Positions 4,944 through 6,624 of a stretch of 6,624 nucleotides of DNA are shown here, piece after piece. The notes beneath the pieces were generated by a model, which had not been told where the DNA came from, did no database searches, and was given only the letters and a program-made list of their open reading frames with translations. Source of the DNA: Candidatus Pelagibacterales bacterium (GTDB lineage Bacteria > Pseudomonadota > Alphaproteobacteria > TMED109); assembly GCA_002684605.1 (NCBI GenBank), contig NYVM01000098.1:1-6624 (forward strand). The letters are read 5' to 3'. Position numbers and translations under genes: made by a program. Within the stretch, counting starts at the first letter, position 1. Every line of letters starts with the position of its first letter.

Positions 4944-5442
4944 ATTGAAGAAGCTCTTTTTTAGCTGATAAAATTAGACAAGCATCCAAATTAGTTTTAA
5001 CAGTTCTTATTATTTCATTTACCCCTCCTGTATAAGAAATTGAGAAGTCAAGTTCATTAATATCAAGTTTATTAATGGAAATTGGCAAAGAAAAAACATC
5101 AATATTAACCCAATTTCCATTTATTGGATCATATTGAAGCGAAGCATCAAAAACTCCAAAGGTATTATCATCATTTATAGTAAAATAACCTGCAGTTGAA
5201 ATATTCGTAATAAATCCAGAAGCATCGTAGATTTCAGTAGCAAAAATACCAGTTTCTTCACATAAAAAGATATATGCTTCATAATCACTTAAAAGATTAG
5301 TTCCATCATAATTCCAATAGTCATATTCCCACACTCCTTCAACACTATAAACAGAAGGATTAACATCACTTGAGCCTCCTGAAGAGCATGAAGTTAAAAA
5401 AAGAAGAAACCCAAATAATATATTTAATGTATAATTTTTCAT
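4942..5442 (-). CDS. Uncharacterised lipoprotein, lipocalin-like
   Basis: The 166-aa protein has signal peptide MKNYTLNILFGFLLFLTSC with lipobox LTSC, lipidated Cys19 and a Ser/Gly linker (SSGGSSD). The mature part starts VEGVWEYDYWNYDG (34-47) and continues with beta strands (YEAYIFLCEETGIFATEIYD, AGYFTINDDNTFGVFDAS, LDINELDFSISY), the pattern of small lipocalin-like lipoproteins of Bacteroidota. The ligand is unknown. It points toward the element, and its TAA abuts the end of the att repeat exactly. It is either the original right neighbour of mnmE, or cargo of a second element whose conserved left end is the 98-bp repeat. Its domain type resembles the N-terminal domain of the element's LRR lipoprotein, which mildly favours the second view. 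It diverges from the CIA30 gene across 45 bp. Confidence 0.82.
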   Translation of the reverse strand: MKNYTLNILFGFLLFLTSCSSGGSSDVNPSVYSVEGVWEYDYWNYDGTNLLSDYEAYIFLCEETGIFATEIYDASGFITNISTAGYFTINDDNTFGVFDASLQYDPINGNWVNIDVFSLPISINKLDINELDFSISYTGGVNEIIRTVKTNLDACLILSAKKELLQ

Positions 5443-5487
5443 TTTTTTTTATAAATATAATAATATTGTAATTAATTCTAAAATAAA
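5443..5487. promoter_or_regulatory. Divergent intergenic region between lipoprotein and CIA30 genes
   Basis: These 45 bp separate two outward-facing starts, so they must hold or overlap both promoters. TAATATTG differs at one position from the Bacteroidota -7 box TAnnTTTG on the plus strand, and on the minus strand TATATTTA is a weaker match. No -33 TTG can be placed well for either, and the assignment is positional only. Confidence 0.3.
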
Positions 5488-6039
5488 ATGAAAATAACAA
5501 GTATTATTTCTTTTAATCTTTTAATAATATTTAATACAATAAACCTTATGGCTCAAGATATCGTTTCTGATTTTAAAAAAGATAAAGATTTTAAAAAATG
5601 GTTTATTATAAATGATGGTGTTATGGGAGGTATTTCTGAAAGTAACTTAAGTATTAGTAAAGATGGATATGGTGTTTTTCAAGGAGATATTTCAACAGAA
5701 AACAATGGGGGATTTTGCTCTATAAGAAAGAGCCTAAGTAGAAAATATATTGGCAATAAAAATATTTTAAAATTAAAAATTAAAGGTGATGGAAAAAACT
5801 ATGAACTTAGAATAAAAGCTAATAGAAATGATTATTTTTCATATATAAAAACATTTAAAACAACTGGACAATGGCAAGAAATTAAAATATCATTAAATGA
5901 GATGAATCCATCTTTCAGGGGTAGAAAATTAAATATGCAAAATTTTAATAACAATTATTTTGAGCAAATTGGTTTTTTAGTTGGAAATAAAAGAAATGAA
6001 AAATTTAAACTTATAATTGATAGAATAACTTTGGAATAA
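5488..6039 (+). CDS. Secreted CIA30 (NDUFAF1-like) domain protein
   Basis: The 183-aa protein has an N-terminal signal peptide ending LMA-Q (cleavage after Ala22), then a full CIA30 domain: INDGVMGGIS (41-50), GVFQGDISTENNGGF (62-76), GDGKNYELRIKA (100-111), TTGQWQEIKI (125-134), PSFRGRKL (141-148) and EQIGFLVGNKRNEKFKLIIDRI (159-180). The family is named for the mitochondrial complex I assembly factor, but bacterial members are carbohydrate-binding-like jelly rolls, and many, like this one, are exported and of unknown role. Length agrees with the family. The next gene starts 10 bp after the stop on the same strand, so the two are likely co-transcribed. This gene and the next look like stable chromosome beyond the inserted element. 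Confidence 0.9.
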   Translation: MKITSIISFNLLIIFNTINLMAQDIVSDFKKDKDFKKWFIINDGVMGGISESNLSISKDGYGVFQGDISTENNGGFCSIRKSLSRKYIGNKNILKLKIKGDGKNYELRIKANRNDYFSYIKTFKTTGQWQEIKISLNEMNPSFRGRKLNMQNFNNNYFEQIGFLVGNKRNEKFKLIIDRITLE

Positions 6040-6049
6040 TCAAGATGTT

Positions 6050-6409
6050 ATGAATAAAAATATTTTTGGAGAGAAATTAATCACTTGCAGTAATAATCCT
6101 AAGACAGGTTTTTTTAGAAACGGATGTTGTGACACAGATGATTCTGATTTAGGAATGCATACAGTTTGTGTCATTGTTACTGATGAATTCTTAGCATTCT
6201 CTAAATCTAGAGGAAATGATTTAAGTACTTCTGTTCCAGAATTTGGATTTACTGGGTTAAAAGCGGGTGATAAATGGTGTTTATGTGCTTTAAGATGGAA
6301 AGAAGCTTTAATTAATAATGTAGCTCCAAAATTAATTCTAGAAGCTACGAATGAAAAAACACTAAGTGTGATTAAAATGGAAGATTTAATTAAGAATTCA
6401 TATCATTAG
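6050..6409 (+). CDS. DUF2237 family protein
   Basis: The 119-aa protein is a complete DUF2237 member. Family signatures visible are TGFFRNGCCDTD (19-30), DLGMHTVCVIVTDEFL (33-48), FGFTGLKAGDKWCLCALRW (65-83) and the LEATNEKTL end motif (97-105). Several conserved Cys residues (26, 27, 40, 77, 79) and His37 could bind metal or form a redox site; this is an inference from conservation. It has no signal peptide and is presumably cytoplasmic. The function of the family is unknown. It lies in a two-gene unit with the upstream CIA30 gene and converges on the gene that enters from the right edge, with 21 bp between stops. Confidence 0.92.
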   Translation: MNKNIFGEKLITCSNNPKTGFFRNGCCDTDDSDLGMHTVCVIVTDEFLAFSKSRGNDLSTSVPEFGFTGLKAGDKWCLCALRWKEALINNVAPKLILEATNEKTLSVIKMEDLIKNSYH

Positions 6410-6430
6410 GAAATAACAATTTAATAATAT

Positions 6431-6624
6431 TTAAGAAACTTTTTTATAATAAAATTTTACACAAATTTTCTCAAAAAATTTAATTCTAATTAACATATCA
6501 AATAAAGTTGTTCTAAATTTATCGATAACTGATGCATTTGATTTATTTACAACTTTATATACAAATCTGCCACAGGTTAATCCATTTTTAATAAAAGGCC
6601 CGTATTTATAATTCTTATTCATCA
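6431..6624 (-). CDS. Unidentified protein, C-terminal part or short gene running off the right edge
   Basis: The minus-strand frame is open from the right edge to the TAA at 6431-6433. An ATG lies at 6620-6622, only two bases from the edge, so it is not possible to tell whether this is the true start or an internal Met of a longer protein. The visible residues end in a basic, aromatic tail (KFFEKICVKFYYKKVS), and the stretch GPFIKNGLTCGRFVYKVV has no recognised family. The terminal position and basic C-terminal helix fit the end of a larger enzyme, but this is a guess. Confidence 0.45.
   Translation of the reverse strand, partial: MNKNYKYGPFIKNGLTCGRFVYKVVNKSNASVIDKFRTTLFDMLIRIKFFEKICVKFYYKKVS

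Overview
The window looks like chromosomal DNA of a low-GC member of the Bacteroidota, most likely a marine Flavobacteriaceae-type organism. It is strongly AT-rich. Starts are preceded by A-rich leaders and not by Shine-Dalgarno boxes. Signal peptides of the MKKLLLILL...GFGQ kind and lipobox lipoproteins dominate, and one protein ends in a short tail resembling type IX secretion (T9SS) sorting domains. No rRNA, tRNA or CRISPR array was seen.

Layout: (1) 1-621 is the 3' part of mnmE, the tRNA-modification GTPase, ending in the diagnostic FCIGK. (2) 622-4845 is an insert whose two ends are marked by a direct repeat of about 98 bp (604-701 and 4846-4943). Each repeat copy starts with the last six codons of mnmE (FCIGK-stop). 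This is the same place, and nearly the same 18 bp, used by Salmonella genomic island 1 and relatives (3' end of thdF/mnmE), so the repeats are read here as attL and attR of an integrated element of about 4.24 kb. (3) The element carries four same-strand genes for exported proteins: a lipoprotein, an LRR lipoprotein, a secreted protein with a hydrophobic C-terminus, and a seven-bladed beta-propeller with a T9SS-like tail. These are followed by a 92-aa phage-type GNPxGRP (DUF5681-like) protein next to attR. No integrase, transposase, relaxase or replication gene is visible. (4) Right of attR lie a minus-strand lipoprotein (4942-5442) whose stop codon abuts the repeat, a CIA30-domain protein, a DUF2237 protein, and the end of an unidentified minus-strand gene. 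The CIA30/DUF2237 part looks like ordinary chromosome.

The most unusual structure is modular. Three consecutive element genes start with an identical 40-bp block: 16 bp of leader, the ATG and the first seven further codons of a signal peptide. In two of them the similarity continues to the signal-peptidase site and then stops abruptly. Seven propeller repeats are nearly identical in DNA but differ in their loops. Both element ends carry similar subterminal inverted repeats (TTTTTGTKGCT...AGC(A)ACAAAAA). Together this suggests a non-autonomous, cassette-like island of surface/secreted proteins, inserted at the mnmE tail and probably moved by an integrase supplied in trans. That is a hypothesis: the direct repeats and shared leaders are seen in the sequence, but mobility is inferred.
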